Assembly: GCF_020905415.1 (NCBI RefSeq)
Contig: NZ_JAJJMP010000001.1
Coordinates: 897,501 to 961,500, forward strand
Origin: Myroides oncorhynchi
GTDB lineage: Bacteria; Bacteroidota; Bacteroidia; Flavobacteriales; Flavobacteriaceae
Reading direction: 5' to 3'
Length of the DNA stretch: 64,000 nt
Under the pieces are notes generated by a model. It made no database searches, was not told where the DNA came from, and was given only the letters and a program-made list of their open reading frames with translations. Made by a program: the position numbers and the translations under genes. Shown here in pieces: positions 25,864 to 36,248 of the stretch. Each line of letters opens with the position of its first letter. Position 1 is the stretch's first letter.

Positions 25864-27660
25864 TTAATCATTCAACTTTAATACAGCCATAAATGCTTCT
25901 TGTGGAATCTCTACGTTTCCTACTTGACGCATACGCTTCTTACCTGCTTTTTGTTTCTCAAGTAATTTACGTTTACGAGAAATATCCCCTCCATAACATT
26001 TAGCTGTTACGTCTTTACGCAATGCTTTTACAGTCTCACGAGCGATTACTTTCACTCCAATAGCTGCCTGAATAGGAATATCAAATTGCTGACGTGGGAT
26101 AAGTTCTTTTAATTTCTCACACATCTTCTTACCGATATGATAAGCGTTATCTGCGTGCATTAATGCAGAAAGTGCATCTACTACGTTAGCATTAAGCATT
26201 ACATCGACTCTAACAAGATTAGAAGTACGCATTCCGATAGGAGAATAATCAAAAGAAGCATATCCTTTCGATACTGTTTTTAGTCTATCATAGAAGTCGA
26301 AAACAATCTCTGCTAGTGGCATATCAAATGTCAACTCTACTCTACTCTCTGTAAGGTATGTTTGGTTAGTTATAATACCACGCTTATCAATACATAAACT
26401 CATTACTTGTCCAACAAAGTCAGCTTTAGTAATGATTGTTGCTTTAATATATGGTTCTTCTACTCTTTCTAATTTAGAAGGCTCAGGTAAATCTGATGGA
26501 TTGTTAACGATAATACCCTTCTCTGGTTCTTTCTTAGTATAAGCTAAGTACGACACGTTAGGTACAGTAGTAATAACAGTCATATTAAACTCACGTTCTA
26601 AACGCTCTTGGATAATCTCCATGTGTAACATTCCCAAGAAACCACAACGGAAACCAAACCCTAATGCAGCAGAACTCTCTGCAGCGAATACTAATGAAGC
26701 ATCATTAAGTTGAAGTTTCTCCATTGAATTACGCAACTCTTCATAATCTTCTGTATCTACAGGATAGATACCTGCAAATACCATAGGCTTTACGTTCTCA
26801 AAACCAGAAATCATGTTTTGAGTAGGTACCTTAGCGTCAGTTACGGTATCACCAACTTTTACTTCTTTTGCTTCTTTAATACCAGAGATTAAGTAACCTA
26901 CATCTCCTGTTTTTATCTCTTGTTTTGGAACCTGATTCAATTTAAGTGTACCGATTTCATCTGCGAAGTACTCCTTATTCGTCGCCATAAACTTAATCTT
27001 CTGTCCTTTTTTAATCGAACCATTAATAACACGGAAGATAACTTCAATACCACGGAAAGGATTATATACAGAGTCAAATATAAGTGCTTGCAAAGGCTCT
27101 TCTGGATCTCCTTTAGGAGCTGGCACTCTCTCTATAATAGCAGCTAATATTTCTTCTACTCCTAATCCTGTTTTTCCTGATGCAGGAATAATCTCCTCGT
27201 AATCACACCCTAATAAGTCAACGATATCATCGCTTACTTCTTCTGGATTAGCACTAGGTAAGTCAATCTTATTTAAAACAGGGATTATCGTCAAGTCATT
27301 CTCTAACGCTAAGTATAGGTTAGAAATAGTCTGCGCTTGGATGCTCTGAGCTGCATCTACGATCAATAACGCACCTTCACACGCTGCAATAGACCTAGAA
27401 ACTTCATAAGAAAAGTCTACGTGTCCTGGGGTATCGATTAAGTTAAGTATATATTGCTCACCTTTATATGTATATTCCATTTGGATTGCGTGAGATTTAA
27501 TAGTAATCCCTCTCTCGCGCTCTAAATCCATACTGTCTAAAAGTTGAGCTTGTTGTTCACGTGCTGTAACAGTCTGTGTAGCATCTAGTAATCTATCCGC
27601 TAAAGTACTTTTACCGTGGTCAATATGAGCAATAATACAAAAGTTTCTAATGTTCTTCAT
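25864..27660 (-). CDS. lepA: Elongation factor 4 (LepA)
   Basis: A ribosomal GTPase that back-translocates or remodels stalled ribosomes. The 598-residue length is typical. GTP-binding motifs are seen as AHIDHGKST (11-19), DTPGHVD (about 75-81) and NKID (about 129-132). The LepA-specific C-terminal domain with the conserved [24 protein letters not shown] stretch (only key residues cited) is present. A TAnnTTTG element sits about 135 bases upstream. Confidence 0.97.
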   Translation of the reverse strand: MKNIRNFCIIAHIDHGKSTLADRLLDATQTVTAREQQAQLLDSMDLERERGITIKSHAIQMEYTYKGEQYILNLIDTPGHVDFSYEVSRSIAACEGALLIVDAAQSIQAQTISNLYLALENDLTIIPVLNKIDLPSANPEEVSDDIVDLLGCDYEEIIPASGKTGLGVEEILAAIIERVPAPKGDPEEPLQALIFDSVYNPFRGIEVIFRVINGSIKKGQKIKFMATNKEYFADEIGTLKLNQVPKQEIKTGDVGYLISGIKEAKEVKVGDTVTDAKVPTQNMISGFENVKPMVFAGIYPVDTEDYEELRNSMEKLQLNDASLVFAAESSAALGFGFRCGFLGMLHMEIIQERLEREFNMTVITTVPNVSYLAYTKKEPEKGIIVNNPSDLPEPSKLERVEEPYIKATIITKADFVGQVMSLCIDKRGIITNQTYLTESRVELTFDMPLAEIVFDFYDRLKTVSKGYASFDYSPIGMRTSNLVRVDVMLNANVVDALSALMHADNAYHIGKKMCEKLKELIPRQQFDIPIQAAIGVKVIARETVKALRKDVTAKCYGGDISRKRKLLEKQKAGKKRMRQVGNVEIPQEAFMAVLKLND

Positions 27661-27792
27661 CTTCGTTAAATCAAAGTTATAATTACGTGCACACGCCCAT
27701 TAGAAGCATTGAAATGACATTCAATAATCGTGTAACCTCTATTATAAGACTTTTATTCTCTTCTAATTAAAAGATAATAAGCCTATATTTTG

Positions 27793-27800
27793 CAAATATA
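27793..27800 (-). promoter_or_regulatory. -7 promoter element for lepA
   Basis: TATATTTG on the minus strand matches TAnnTTTG exactly, about 133 bases before the lepA start codon. The leader of about 125 bases would be long for this window; nothing structured was recognised in it. Confidence 0.45.
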
Positions 27801-27954
27801 CTTTAATCTTTCAATTTTCACTTATTTTTTTGTGCATTAGAGTGCCTCTTATTAAAAGAAAAGAGCTTTATATCAAGTTGTGTTTACAATTCAAAGTAGA
27901 TTATATGTTTTTTATAGCCACTTTTAGTAACTTTATATTTTAAAATTTTAAACT

Positions 27955-28836
27955 ATGAAATCACTACTGACAATTTCAATAGTCGCATTAACTACATTAG
28001 CTAGTTGTGGACAAAAAAGTGATGTTACTAAAGACCACATTATACTACCTAATAACCTTAAGGAAGTTTCTGGGTTATACTATGATAATACATCTAGTTC
28101 TTTCTGGGCATTACAAGATAGCGGTAATAAAAGCGAACTATATCAGATTAAAACTGATGGAAAAATAGCTCATACTTTAAAAATAAAAGACCAAAAGAAT
28201 ATAGACTGGGAGGAATTAACAGCAGATAAAGAAGGTAACCTATACATCGGTGACTTTGGCAACAATAAGAATACACGAAAAGACCTGCGCATTCTCAAAA
28301 TCAACAAAGATGACTTACAAAAAGACAAAGCAAACGTCGCAGAAATCATCACATTCGAATATCCTGAACAAGAGACTTTTCCCCCTAAGGACACGGAATT
28401 ATTCTATGATGCTGAAGCATTCATTTTATACAATAATAACTTCTATATCTTCACTAAGAACAGAAGTAAAGGCTTTGATGGAACTTCTTTAGTGTATAAA
28501 GTACCTAACATAGCAGGACATCACCAAGCAGAACATGTACAAACCTTTAATGGATGTAATATATATAAACACTGTGCTATCACAGGCGCTGCTATGAGTC
28601 CTGATGAGAAGACCTTTGTCTTACTCTCTCACTCTAAATTATGGATAATAGAGGGCTTCAACCCCAATGCTATTATGGACGGAAAAATAACAGAGCACAA
28701 ACTACATCATGTTTCTCAAAAAGAATCTGTTACTTTCGGAGACAACAACACTGTTTATCTGGCAGATGAAGTAAAAGATAAAAAAGGTGGTAAAATATAT
28801 AAAGTGGATTTGAGTACATTAAAACCCAAACCCTAA
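27955..28836 (+). CDS. Lipoprotein, probable beta-propeller (SdiA-regulated/SMP-30-like)
   Basis: A 293-residue lipoprotein (MKSLLTISIVALTTLASCG, lipid cysteine at 18). Blade-like repeats such as EVSGLYYDNTSSSFWALQDSG, ELTADKEGNLYIGDFGNN and KTFVLLSHSKLWIIEGF suggest a beta-propeller, similar to SdiA-regulated or SMP-30-like proteins. No catalytic set could be assigned. Its last 18 bases overlap the 3' end of the convergent large barrel gene. Confidence 0.65.
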   Translation: MKSLLTISIVALTTLASCGQKSDVTKDHIILPNNLKEVSGLYYDNTSSSFWALQDSGNKSELYQIKTDGKIAHTLKIKDQKNIDWEELTADKEGNLYIGDFGNNKNTRKDLRILKINKDDLQKDKANVAEIITFEYPEQETFPPKDTELFYDAEAFILYNNNFYIFTKNRSKGFDGTSLVYKVPNIAGHHQAEHVQTFNGCNIYKHCAITGAAMSPDEKTFVLLSHSKLWIIEGFNPNAIMDGKITEHKLHHVSQKESVTFGDNNTVYLADEVKDKKGGKIYKVDLSTLKPKP

Positions 28837-31800
28837 TCCAAATACAAAGCGACCTCCATCTGCACTGCTAAAATATGAGCAGTGTAGTGTCGCTTGTTCT
28901 ATTGCACTTACCCATAAACCTGCTCCATAAGAGTTGTGCCATTTATTAGACACCTCACCTGGCTGCCATACTCTACCATAGTCAAAACCACCATAAAAAC
29001 CATAGCTCATTGGGATAAATCCTGCTGTAAACTGACCCGCATTATATCTCAAGTCTGTTGTTTGCACCAAAGAACTCTTACCTGTAAAACGCTCTGGTCT
29101 AAATCCTCTCAGATTAGCATTACCTCCTATCACAGCTGCATGGTAGAAGTCATAGTTATTATTTAATCTAGTCTGATACGTAAAATTGGTAGCAAATACT
29201 AAGTGCTCTGCTCTATCTATATTATGTATAAAGTTGGCTTTCACATCTAAATAAGGGAAGTTCTGCTCAGTTTCTTTCAGATTCATCTTCCATCCTAACT
29301 TCGAATTAAACCCAAAACCTACAGTCGGATTAGCTGGATAATTATACTGTTCATAGCTATACTCTAACTTGACTCCTCCATAATGTTGGAAGTCAAAAAC
29401 TTTAGTGTTAACAGACTCAGGATTATCAGTGATAAAACGACCACTCTTATCTTGTACTTTTAAAGCATTATATTCTACGTTAGCCTCGAAGCTTCCACCT
29501 TGCTTTCCTTCATATCTATAACCTGGTGTTACAGAATAACTCTCTACTCGAACACGCTTATAATCATCTCCTTTTTCTTCATCGAAATAATAAGTTTCAT
29601 TACCTAGACCATAGTAATTCACAGCGAAATTAGGGCTAGTCGCTCTACCGGCAATAGTAAACATCCAATTATCTGTAGCATTAGGAAAAAAACCTTTATA
29701 CTCTCCTTCAAATCCTTTTGTATTAAAAGAATAAAAACCTTTTATTACATGCTTAGCGGTATAAGGATCTTGCAAAAACTTAGAGCGAGTAGAACTATAT
29801 AAAAAACCTAATTTGACTCCGTCCTCAGGATTATACCCTACATTAGGTAATAACATATTAATGTTCAATGGAACATTCTCATAGTTAAAATTATTAAGGT
29901 CATACTTATTCGACAAGATAGTTGTCGTTCTAGTACTTTGTGAAACTACTTCATTTTTCTTGTCTGCATAATCATAAACAACAACCTTAGAAGAATTATC
30001 AATCAAGAATGAATCTTGGTTCTTACCTCCTATTAATCTCACTTTTATTTTAGCTTTCTCATCACCTGTCACTTTAAAAGTATCTTCGTCATTCAAACCA
30101 TAAACCCATAACTCCTTTGTTTCACTAGCTTTGTAAACCTTTTCAAACACAAGTACTTCACCATCTTTCTTAACTCGATATTGTTTTAACAATACATCGC
30201 CACCTACCAATCTCTCGATATTAAATAAGTCTTTCTTATCAGTCCCCGACAAGATTACATACTCTCGTAATTGTTTATAATATTTTGGTATGAATTGCTC
30301 TATCTTACCTCTTCTTGCTTTAAATATTCTTTTGATGTCTTCAACTTCATTGGTCTGCACTTCTTTAGGTAGTTTATTAAAGGCTTCATCTAAAGTCTCA
30401 TCATCTAGTTTCTCTACAATATCCTTAGCCTCTCTTAACCAGTCTTCTTCAGAAGTCTCTTTTAACAAATACTGATCTAATGGAAATGCAGTTTTATTTA
30501 TCCAACGTGGATTAGCAAAGTCTTCTGTATAATTCTGCATATGTCTAAGTGGTGGAAGCTTCTTGATCAGTGATAATAATGCTCCATCTATCTTAGCGAA
30601 TGCTTGATCTCTATCTCTAGGTACAGGTCTATATACAATCTTATCTCCTTCTGTAAACTCCGACCATCTCCATTGGTCTCCGTGCCTATCCCAATCCCCT
30701 ATCAACATATCAAAGATACGAGCACGCATATATGCTTGTTGATCTACAGTATATTTCTCATCCTTACGCAGTTTTGCGATAACATCAGTTGTACTAACTA
30801 TTGCCTTAGTGTTCCCAAAGCTAGCTTCATCCTCATATCCCGATGAAGGTCGTTCTTCTATCATATATAATTCGTCACCATACTTATCATTAAAACGTCC
30901 CAAAGCAGACTGTTTAGGCACATAATACAACTCTGGATTAGTGTGATACATCCCTATCTTATCCGCTAAGCCATCAAGTATAAATGGTGTATACGGATGT
31001 GAAGTAGTATAGAAGTCATAGATAAAGCGCTCTGCCCAAGTATTCTCGAAAGAGTTCATCACGTACTGATCTTTAAAGACTGCTGTCTGTACGAATCTTG
31101 ACACACTCTTTCTCACTCCACGCATTACATATTCTTTACCTTCTTTATCTACTAACCTCAACGACATAGATTGGTTACCCCCTCCAGATATAGTAGGTGT
31201 TAATCCTCCTTTTAACGTTGTTAAATCAGCTACAGATGCAGTAATTGGTGTACCATATACATCTCTATAATGCTGCCCCCATAAGAACTTATACCAACCT
31301 GTCTTTTTTGTCCATTCTGTAGGATATACACTTGCTTTGACATCTTCTCTACTAACTTCTTCATTAGCTGATAGAGAAGCATAGTTATCTCCAAAAGCCC
31401 CTAATATTTCTTGATTATAAATCTCTTTATATTTTCCTTCTTTATATCCATAGAATACTAATCTCGTACTTCTATCTTTCATTACCTCAACCTTTGTATA
31501 TCCATATACTCCAGCTGAGAAGTCACCTTGCTCTATAGCACGCGCTGGTGATAGATTACTCATTGCACCACTTATAATCTGCTTTACTCCATCCCTTTCT
31601 ATATACTGCATATTATGTTCATGTGCTGAAACAATAATTACGTTATTATACATTTGAGCTGTTGTGCGAATACGCTTATTTAATTCGTTATATTTCTTGC
31701 TTTGTAAATCTTGACTATTAAAGCCTGCCATTGCACGAGTATAAGTATAAATATTACCTATCACAGGTAATGGCACATTATTACCTAAAGGAAACAAGTG

Positions 31801-32559
31801 ATCCTTTGTAGAAAACTTTCCACCATAATTACCATTACTATACACAGGATGATGCATAGCTAATAGAACAACCTTATTTTGGTTCTTATTTATCTCTCCT
31901 CTAACCTCTTCAAAAAAATCCTCTCTAGTCTTAATATCACAATCTTCATTGATATTTGAATGTTCATCCCAATCCTCTAAATACCATTGACTATCAATAA
32001 CGATTAAAACAGTTTCGTCATTTACTTTATATCTTTCTAAACCACATATTTTTCGGGGTAATACTATTTTTTTATCTCCTGTTTTTTCTACTAAATAATC
32101 GCCTAAACGCTTTATGCCTTCATAACCTTTACTCCAATCAGACTCACCATTAATAAAAACCGCGTCTCCTTTATTCTCTTTAATTAACTCTATAAGAGAA
32201 CCTATTTTGCTTTCTGCTTCTATTCTCTTTTTTGAAGACAAACTAGGCATTCCACCTTTAGTATTATTCCCTAACAATACTAAAGTAGAGTTTTCATCAC
32301 CATCTTGCTTCACAATATTTCTAAATGCTGTCAAATGCTCCTGTTCATCTCTATTTCCAGCTTGACTAAGATTCCCAACTAAATAGTACGTATGGGCAAT
32401 TTTCGAATCATTAATTCGTTCTTGTGAGAGCATATTACTATTTTTATTGTTGTATTGAGGTTCTAATGTAGCACAAGACATTAATCCAACTAAGGAGATT
32501 AACAATAAAGTAGCTGCTATTTTAGTTAGCTTTAACGATAAGTAAGAAAATATTTTCAT
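28819..32559 (-). CDS. Giant lipoprotein: degenerate metallophosphoesterase + kinase-like + BamA-type barrel
   Basis: A 1246-residue protein. The N-terminus has a lipobox (LVGLMSC, lipid cysteine at 29). Residues about 50-400 resemble a calcineurin-like phosphoesterase, but motif residues are changed: GNLS for GDxx, GNNT for GDN, and GESDW for GNHDW; AMHHPV (234-239) and SAHEHN (311-316) remain. Residues about 430-790 hold a kinase-like region with IGDWDRHGDQW (620-630) and RDRDQAF (648-654), reminiscent of FAM20/HipA-type catalytic loops. Residues about 880-1246 form an outer-membrane barrel of the BamA/TamA (surface antigen) type ending in GLGFGF. No operon partner. Confidence 0.8.
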   Translation of the reverse strand: MKIFSYLSLKLTKIAATLLLISLVGLMSCATLEPQYNNKNSNMLSQERINDSKIAHTYYLVGNLSQAGNRDEQEHLTAFRNIVKQDGDENSTLVLLGNNTKGGMPSLSSKKRIEAESKIGSLIELIKENKGDAVFINGESDWSKGYEGIKRLGDYLVEKTGDKKIVLPRKICGLERYKVNDETVLIVIDSQWYLEDWDEHSNINEDCDIKTREDFFEEVRGEINKNQNKVVLLAMHHPVYSNGNYGGKFSTKDHLFPLGNNVPLPVIGNIYTYTRAMAGFNSQDLQSKKYNELNKRIRTTAQMYNNVIIVSAHEHNMQYIERDGVKQIISGAMSNLSPARAIEQGDFSAGVYGYTKVEVMKDRSTRLVFYGYKEGKYKEIYNQEILGAFGDNYASLSANEEVSREDVKASVYPTEWTKKTGWYKFLWGQHYRDVYGTPITASVADLTTLKGGLTPTISGGGNQSMSLRLVDKEGKEYVMRGVRKSVSRFVQTAVFKDQYVMNSFENTWAERFIYDFYTTSHPYTPFILDGLADKIGMYHTNPELYYVPKQSALGRFNDKYGDELYMIEERPSSGYEDEASFGNTKAIVSTTDVIAKLRKDEKYTVDQQAYMRARIFDMLIGDWDRHGDQWRWSEFTEGDKIVYRPVPRDRDQAFAKIDGALLSLIKKLPPLRHMQNYTEDFANPRWINKTAFPLDQYLLKETSEEDWLREAKDIVEKLDDETLDEAFNKLPKEVQTNEVEDIKRIFKARRGKIEQFIPKYYKQLREYVILSGTDKKDLFNIERLVGGDVLLKQYRVKKDGEVLVFEKVYKASETKELWVYGLNDEDTFKVTGDEKAKIKVRLIGGKNQDSFLIDNSSKVVVYDYADKKNEVVSQSTRTTTILSNKYDLNNFNYENVPLNINMLLPNVGYNPEDGVKLGFLYSSTRSKFLQDPYTAKHVIKGFYSFNTKGFEGEYKGFFPNATDNWMFTIAGRATSPNFAVNYYGLGNETYYFDEEKGDDYKRVRVESYSVTPGYRYEGKQGGSFEANVEYNALKVQDKSGRFITDNPESVNTKVFDFQHYGGVKLEYSYEQYNYPANPTVGFGFNSKLGWKMNLKETEQNFPYLDVKANFIHNIDRAEHLVFATNFTYQTRLNNNYDFYHAAVIGGNANLRGFRPERFTGKSSLVQTTDLRYNAGQFTAGFIPMSYGFYGGFDYGRVWQPGEVSNKWHNSYGAGLWVSAIEQATLHCSYFSSADGGRFVFGLGFGF

Positions 32560-32588
32560 ATTTTTAGGGTTATAAAGGTATTTACATC

Positions 32589-33746
32589 ATGACTATTCTA
32601 CAAAAAATCGAAGAACATATCTTTCAGATACACAAAGATACATTATCACATCAATATACATACCACAACTTTAACCATACTCTACGCGTAGTAAATGGAT
32701 TAGAGGAAATTTTAACACATATAACTGTTACAGACCACGAAGCTGATCTTTTACGTTATGCGGCGTGGTTTCACGATGTAGGATATATTAACTCTTGGGA
32801 GGGTCATGAAGAAAGAGGAGCACAAATTGCACAAACATACTTATTAGACAATGGTGTAGCGCACGATGATGTACTAACTATTATGCAATTAATCCGTGCA
32901 ACCAAACTTGATTATATCCCTGAAAACGATTTAGAATGTATTATTAAAGATGCTGACTTCGCACATTTCTCAGATGACAATTATGTAGAGACAAGCAATC
33001 TATTAAAAAAAGAAATAGAACATTTATGTGATAAAACATTCACTCAATTAGAATGGTTGGAACAAAACAGAGATGTAATGCTCTATAAACACCGTTATTA
33101 TACTACATATACACAGCAAAAATGGCAGCCAACTAAACAAAAAAACTTGTTAGATGTACTAGCAAAAATTGACAAAATACAATCAAATAAAAAGAAGAAA
33201 GAAAAGATTGACTCTAATAGAACTATAGATACTCTATTTAGAACTACATTAAGGAATCATACTTCTCTTAGTGCAATTGCTGATAGAAAGGCAAATATAT
33301 TACTATCTGTTAATGCAATCATTATCTCAATATGTCTATCTACTCTTATTCCAAAGCTAGATAGCCCTAGTAATGCGCATCTAATAATACCTACGTTTGT
33401 CTTATTAATCTTCAGCGTAGCTACTATAATATTCGCTATACAATCTACACGTCCTAAACTAACTTCCGGTAAATACACCAAAGAACAAGTACAAAATAAG
33501 GAAGTGAATTTACTGTTTTTTGGAACATTCCATCAAATGCCTTTTGAAGAATACGAAGAGACATTAGGTGAAATCATGAAAGACAAACAATACCTACATC
33601 ATGCACTGACTAAAGACTTATATAGTCTCGGAGTAGTACTAAACAAAAAATACAAGTTTTTGCGTATTACTTATACCGTATTCACTGTTGGTATTCTGTT
33701 ATCTGTTCTTGCTTTCACACTAGCTTTTAAAGGTATTGGTTTTTAA
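32589..33746 (+). CDS. HD-domain phosphohydrolase fused to a PycTM-like (DUF5706) membrane domain
   Basis: A 385-residue protein. Residues about 20-190 form an HD domain: His30, the His62-Asp63 pair in AAWFHDVGYIN, and Asp121 (IIKDADFAHF). After a Lys-rich linker (about 200-210), residues 215-385 match the DUF5706/Pycsar-effector type: LFRTTLRNHTSLSAIADRKANILLSVNAIIIS, with transmembrane segments at about 236-256, 265-286 and 361-381. In Pycsar anti-phage systems such a TM domain is triggered by cyclic CMP/UMP. No pyrimidine cyclase gene is adjacent. The HD domain might degrade the activating nucleotide, but this is inference. Confidence 0.85.
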   Translation: MTILQKIEEHIFQIHKDTLSHQYTYHNFNHTLRVVNGLEEILTHITVTDHEADLLRYAAWFHDVGYINSWEGHEERGAQIAQTYLLDNGVAHDDVLTIMQLIRATKLDYIPENDLECIIKDADFAHFSDDNYVETSNLLKKEIEHLCDKTFTQLEWLEQNRDVMLYKHRYYTTYTQQKWQPTKQKNLLDVLAKIDKIQSNKKKKEKIDSNRTIDTLFRTTLRNHTSLSAIADRKANILLSVNAIIISICLSTLIPKLDSPSNAHLIIPTFVLLIFSVATIIFAIQSTRPKLTSGKYTKEQVQNKEVNLLFFGTFHQMPFEEYEETLGEIMKDKQYLHHALTKDLYSLGVVLNKKYKFLRITYTVFTVGILLSVLAFTLAFKGIGF

Positions 33747-36093
33747 GGAATCTATGCATTAGTGTACTATAGTCTAACTGATCTACATCATAATCTAAAT
33801 TGACCCCTATGCGTATTCCTATTAATCCTGATACGCTTTGCATGTCTTCTATAAGAAATTGTTCTAGATTATTATCTAGTAATCCTATTTTTTGTCCAAA
33901 TTGAATATATCCTAAATATTCCTCTAAATGATAATTAGAGGCAAATGCTATCGTTATTTTACGAGGTTGTACAATGCGTTCAGTAGATCCTTTAACACAA
34001 GCTTTATCCAGTCTCTTTTTTATAATCTCGTAACGAGTATTATATGATCCATCGATATCAAAGCGCTTTTCATCTAGTCTAAACTGAATACCTAAAGAAG
34101 AGTCATAAACAAATATTAGCACTGTCACATCCATCTCTAAGGCATCCTGTATATTATTGCGATAATGTATACACATTTGCTCACTCATCACCTGTAGCTG
34201 CCACAGTCTTAAATTATGTAGATATGTAAAATCAAATGATTTGTTAGGACTAATAGAACTACCTATATACAGATTATGTTCTACACCATCTGTCTTAAAT
34301 CGTTCATAATAATGAGGAAAAACCTTTTGAGCTGACTCTTGACGAAAGTCTAATAAATCCGAGAAGGATTTATTCATCTTTGCAACTTGTGTATCATATA
34401 TTTTTCTGTATTTATAATATATACCTAACTGCATATCTATAAACATAAAATAATCCTCTAACTTCTGTTTACAGAACAGGTGTTCTTCTTTCGTTAAATA
34501 CGAGTGTATTTCATTCGTTACATAATTCTGAATACGCTGTTCTAATCCTGTAACGAAATTACTATCTAATTGACGCAAATAAGCTTGTAATTTAAGTATA
34601 TGACGTTCTAGTATCAAAGCATTCTCTTGTAAAGAACAATCACCAAAGACAGCTATTAATTTCACTAATTGTTCTTTAAGGTCACCAAAGATGGCCTGAT
34701 TACGCAGTGCTCCAGACCCTTTAATGTCTATCTCACCATACAATGGATACACATTCTTAAATGAAATAGGATTAATAAACACATCCTTCTCCACTACGCT
34801 ATCTATATAATTTCGTCGCGCTTCTTCTAAGAATTTCCAATATACACTAGGATGTATAGTTGTAAACTCTCTTTGTATAATTGCCTCAACGTGATTTTGC
34901 ATATCTGCTTTTACTCGTTCGAATGTCTCAGAAATAATAGGCATAATCCCGTTCAACTTCTGAGCATTCACACTATTTAGTACTCTAGCATCACTAGAGA
35001 CAATTTCAAAAACCCCTTCTATTCCACTAGAAATCACCACAGGACTAAACAAGCAACTCCTGATACCCTGTCTTTTTAAGTGAAGACACATTTCTCTTTC
35101 TTCTTCCTCATCTAAGGCTACATCTACATCTGATATACTGTAATATCCCTTTTCATTAATCACAGCCTCATAAGCTTTCTTCGATAGAATAATAGATGGC
35201 TTTTTTTCATTCAACAAAAAACTAGACATCGCCATTATCTCATTCGTTTCCTTCTGTATTAAGGCATCTACGACTAAAGGAGTAAACCCTATTCTCAAAT
35301 TCGGAACTCTAAAAATAGAGCTAAACAAAGGCTCCATAATATTACCTATACACACGCTCTGCAATTCTGACTTTAGGAAATTCTCCTTAAGTAATGACAT
35401 CGCGTTCTCTATAGTAACATCTACAAGGTTAATAATACCAAAACCATTTAATTGCCAACTATGCTGAGGAAATTTCTCTTTCCACAACACTAAATCATCG
35501 AAATTATCTTCAAGTAATTCGATGTCCTCTTTAGTCAACATTACTGCATTCTCCTTAGGAATAACTTCTACAAAGTCCGCATTATATAAAACTCTATAGT
35601 GATGAATAATCCCTTTAGCATCTGGAAGATCAATGAATAGAGGTCTAGTCAAATCAAAATCAGCTTTAAAATAATGGTTCATAATTATACAACAACTTGC
35701 TACATAATACTGGTGTTGACTAAAGTCTCGAATCTCTATATTATAATTACCCCCACTCTCTTCTATGATTTTTCTAAACCTTCTACTATGGTTAAACATC
35801 AAGTTCTGAAAAGGCATACCTACTGCTTTGATTTCATTATCTGTTAATGCGATAGGAAACAGAATCTCTAAAAGCTCGTTAATAAGAACTCGGTTATCAT
35901 CAAGTATCTTAGCGTCGGTTATCGGTTCTAGTAAACATGGTACGCCACTCACACGCTCCAACAAATCTTTAAAGTAGGTCTTTTTGATATCGTTCTTCTC
36001 CGGATCATTTATGAAGATATGCATCGCTTCTACTAAACGGTGAAAAGAGAACTTAATCTCAAAAGGAGTAAAATCAAAAGTCGCTAATCTCAT
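33727..36093 (-). CDS. GAF-domain-like protein, function unknown
   Basis: A 788-residue soluble protein seen in Flavobacteriia. No enzyme motif is visible. A central part (about residues 230-400), with LRIGFTPLVVDALIQKETNEIMAMSSF and RQGIRSCLFSPVVISSGIEGVFEI, looks like a GAF domain, and flanking regions are largely helical. No DNA-binding or kinase domain was found. It has no signal peptide or membrane segment. Its last 20 bases overlap the 3' end of the convergent HD-PycTM gene. Confidence 0.65.
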   Translation of the reverse strand: MRLATFDFTPFEIKFSFHRLVEAMHIFINDPEKNDIKKTYFKDLLERVSGVPCLLEPITDAKILDDNRVLINELLEILFPIALTDNEIKAVGMPFQNLMFNHSRRFRKIIEESGGNYNIEIRDFSQHQYYVASCCIIMNHYFKADFDLTRPLFIDLPDAKGIIHHYRVLYNADFVEVIPKENAVMLTKEDIELLEDNFDDLVLWKEKFPQHSWQLNGFGIINLVDVTIENAMSLLKENFLKSELQSVCIGNIMEPLFSSIFRVPNLRIGFTPLVVDALIQKETNEIMAMSSFLLNEKKPSIILSKKAYEAVINEKGYYSISDVDVALDEEEEREMCLHLKRQGIRSCLFSPVVISSGIEGVFEIVSSDARVLNSVNAQKLNGIMPIISETFERVKADMQNHVEAIIQREFTTIHPSVYWKFLEEARRNYIDSVVEKDVFINPISFKNVYPLYGEIDIKGSGALRNQAIFGDLKEQLVKLIAVFGDCSLQENALILERHILKLQAYLRQLDSNFVTGLEQRIQNYVTNEIHSYLTKEEHLFCKQKLEDYFMFIDMQLGIYYKYRKIYDTQVAKMNKSFSDLLDFRQESAQKVFPHYYERFKTDGVEHNLYIGSSISPNKSFDFTYLHNLRLWQLQVMSEQMCIHYRNNIQDALEMDVTVLIFVYDSSLGIQFRLDEKRFDIDGSYNTRYEIIKKRLDKACVKGSTERIVQPRKITIAFASNYHLEEYLGYIQFGQKIGLLDNNLEQFLIEDMQSVSGLIGIRIGVNLDYDVDQLDYSTLMHRFLKNQYL

Positions 36094-36219
36094 AGTGGTG
36101 GGTATCTATTAGCTTATAAAGATACAAAATAACTAACTGTGTATCTCGTAGAGAACCTCAACTTATTTGAATTAAAGAGAACATTAACTAAACTAAAAAT
36201 CAGAAATCTAAAAAATTTG

Positions 36220-36227
36220 TACTTTTG
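36220..36227 (+). promoter_or_regulatory. -7 promoter element for dusB
   Basis: TACTTTTG matches TAnnTTTG exactly, 21 bases before the ATG at 36249. It also shows that a TTG at 36225 is part of the promoter and not a start codon. Confidence 0.55.
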
Positions 36228-36248
36228 CATCAAATTTCCAGAACGAAT

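Noticed and set aside
36225..36248. TTG start upstream of dusB
   Set aside because: The TTG is part of the TACTTTTG promoter element; the ATG at 36249 matches DusB homologues.
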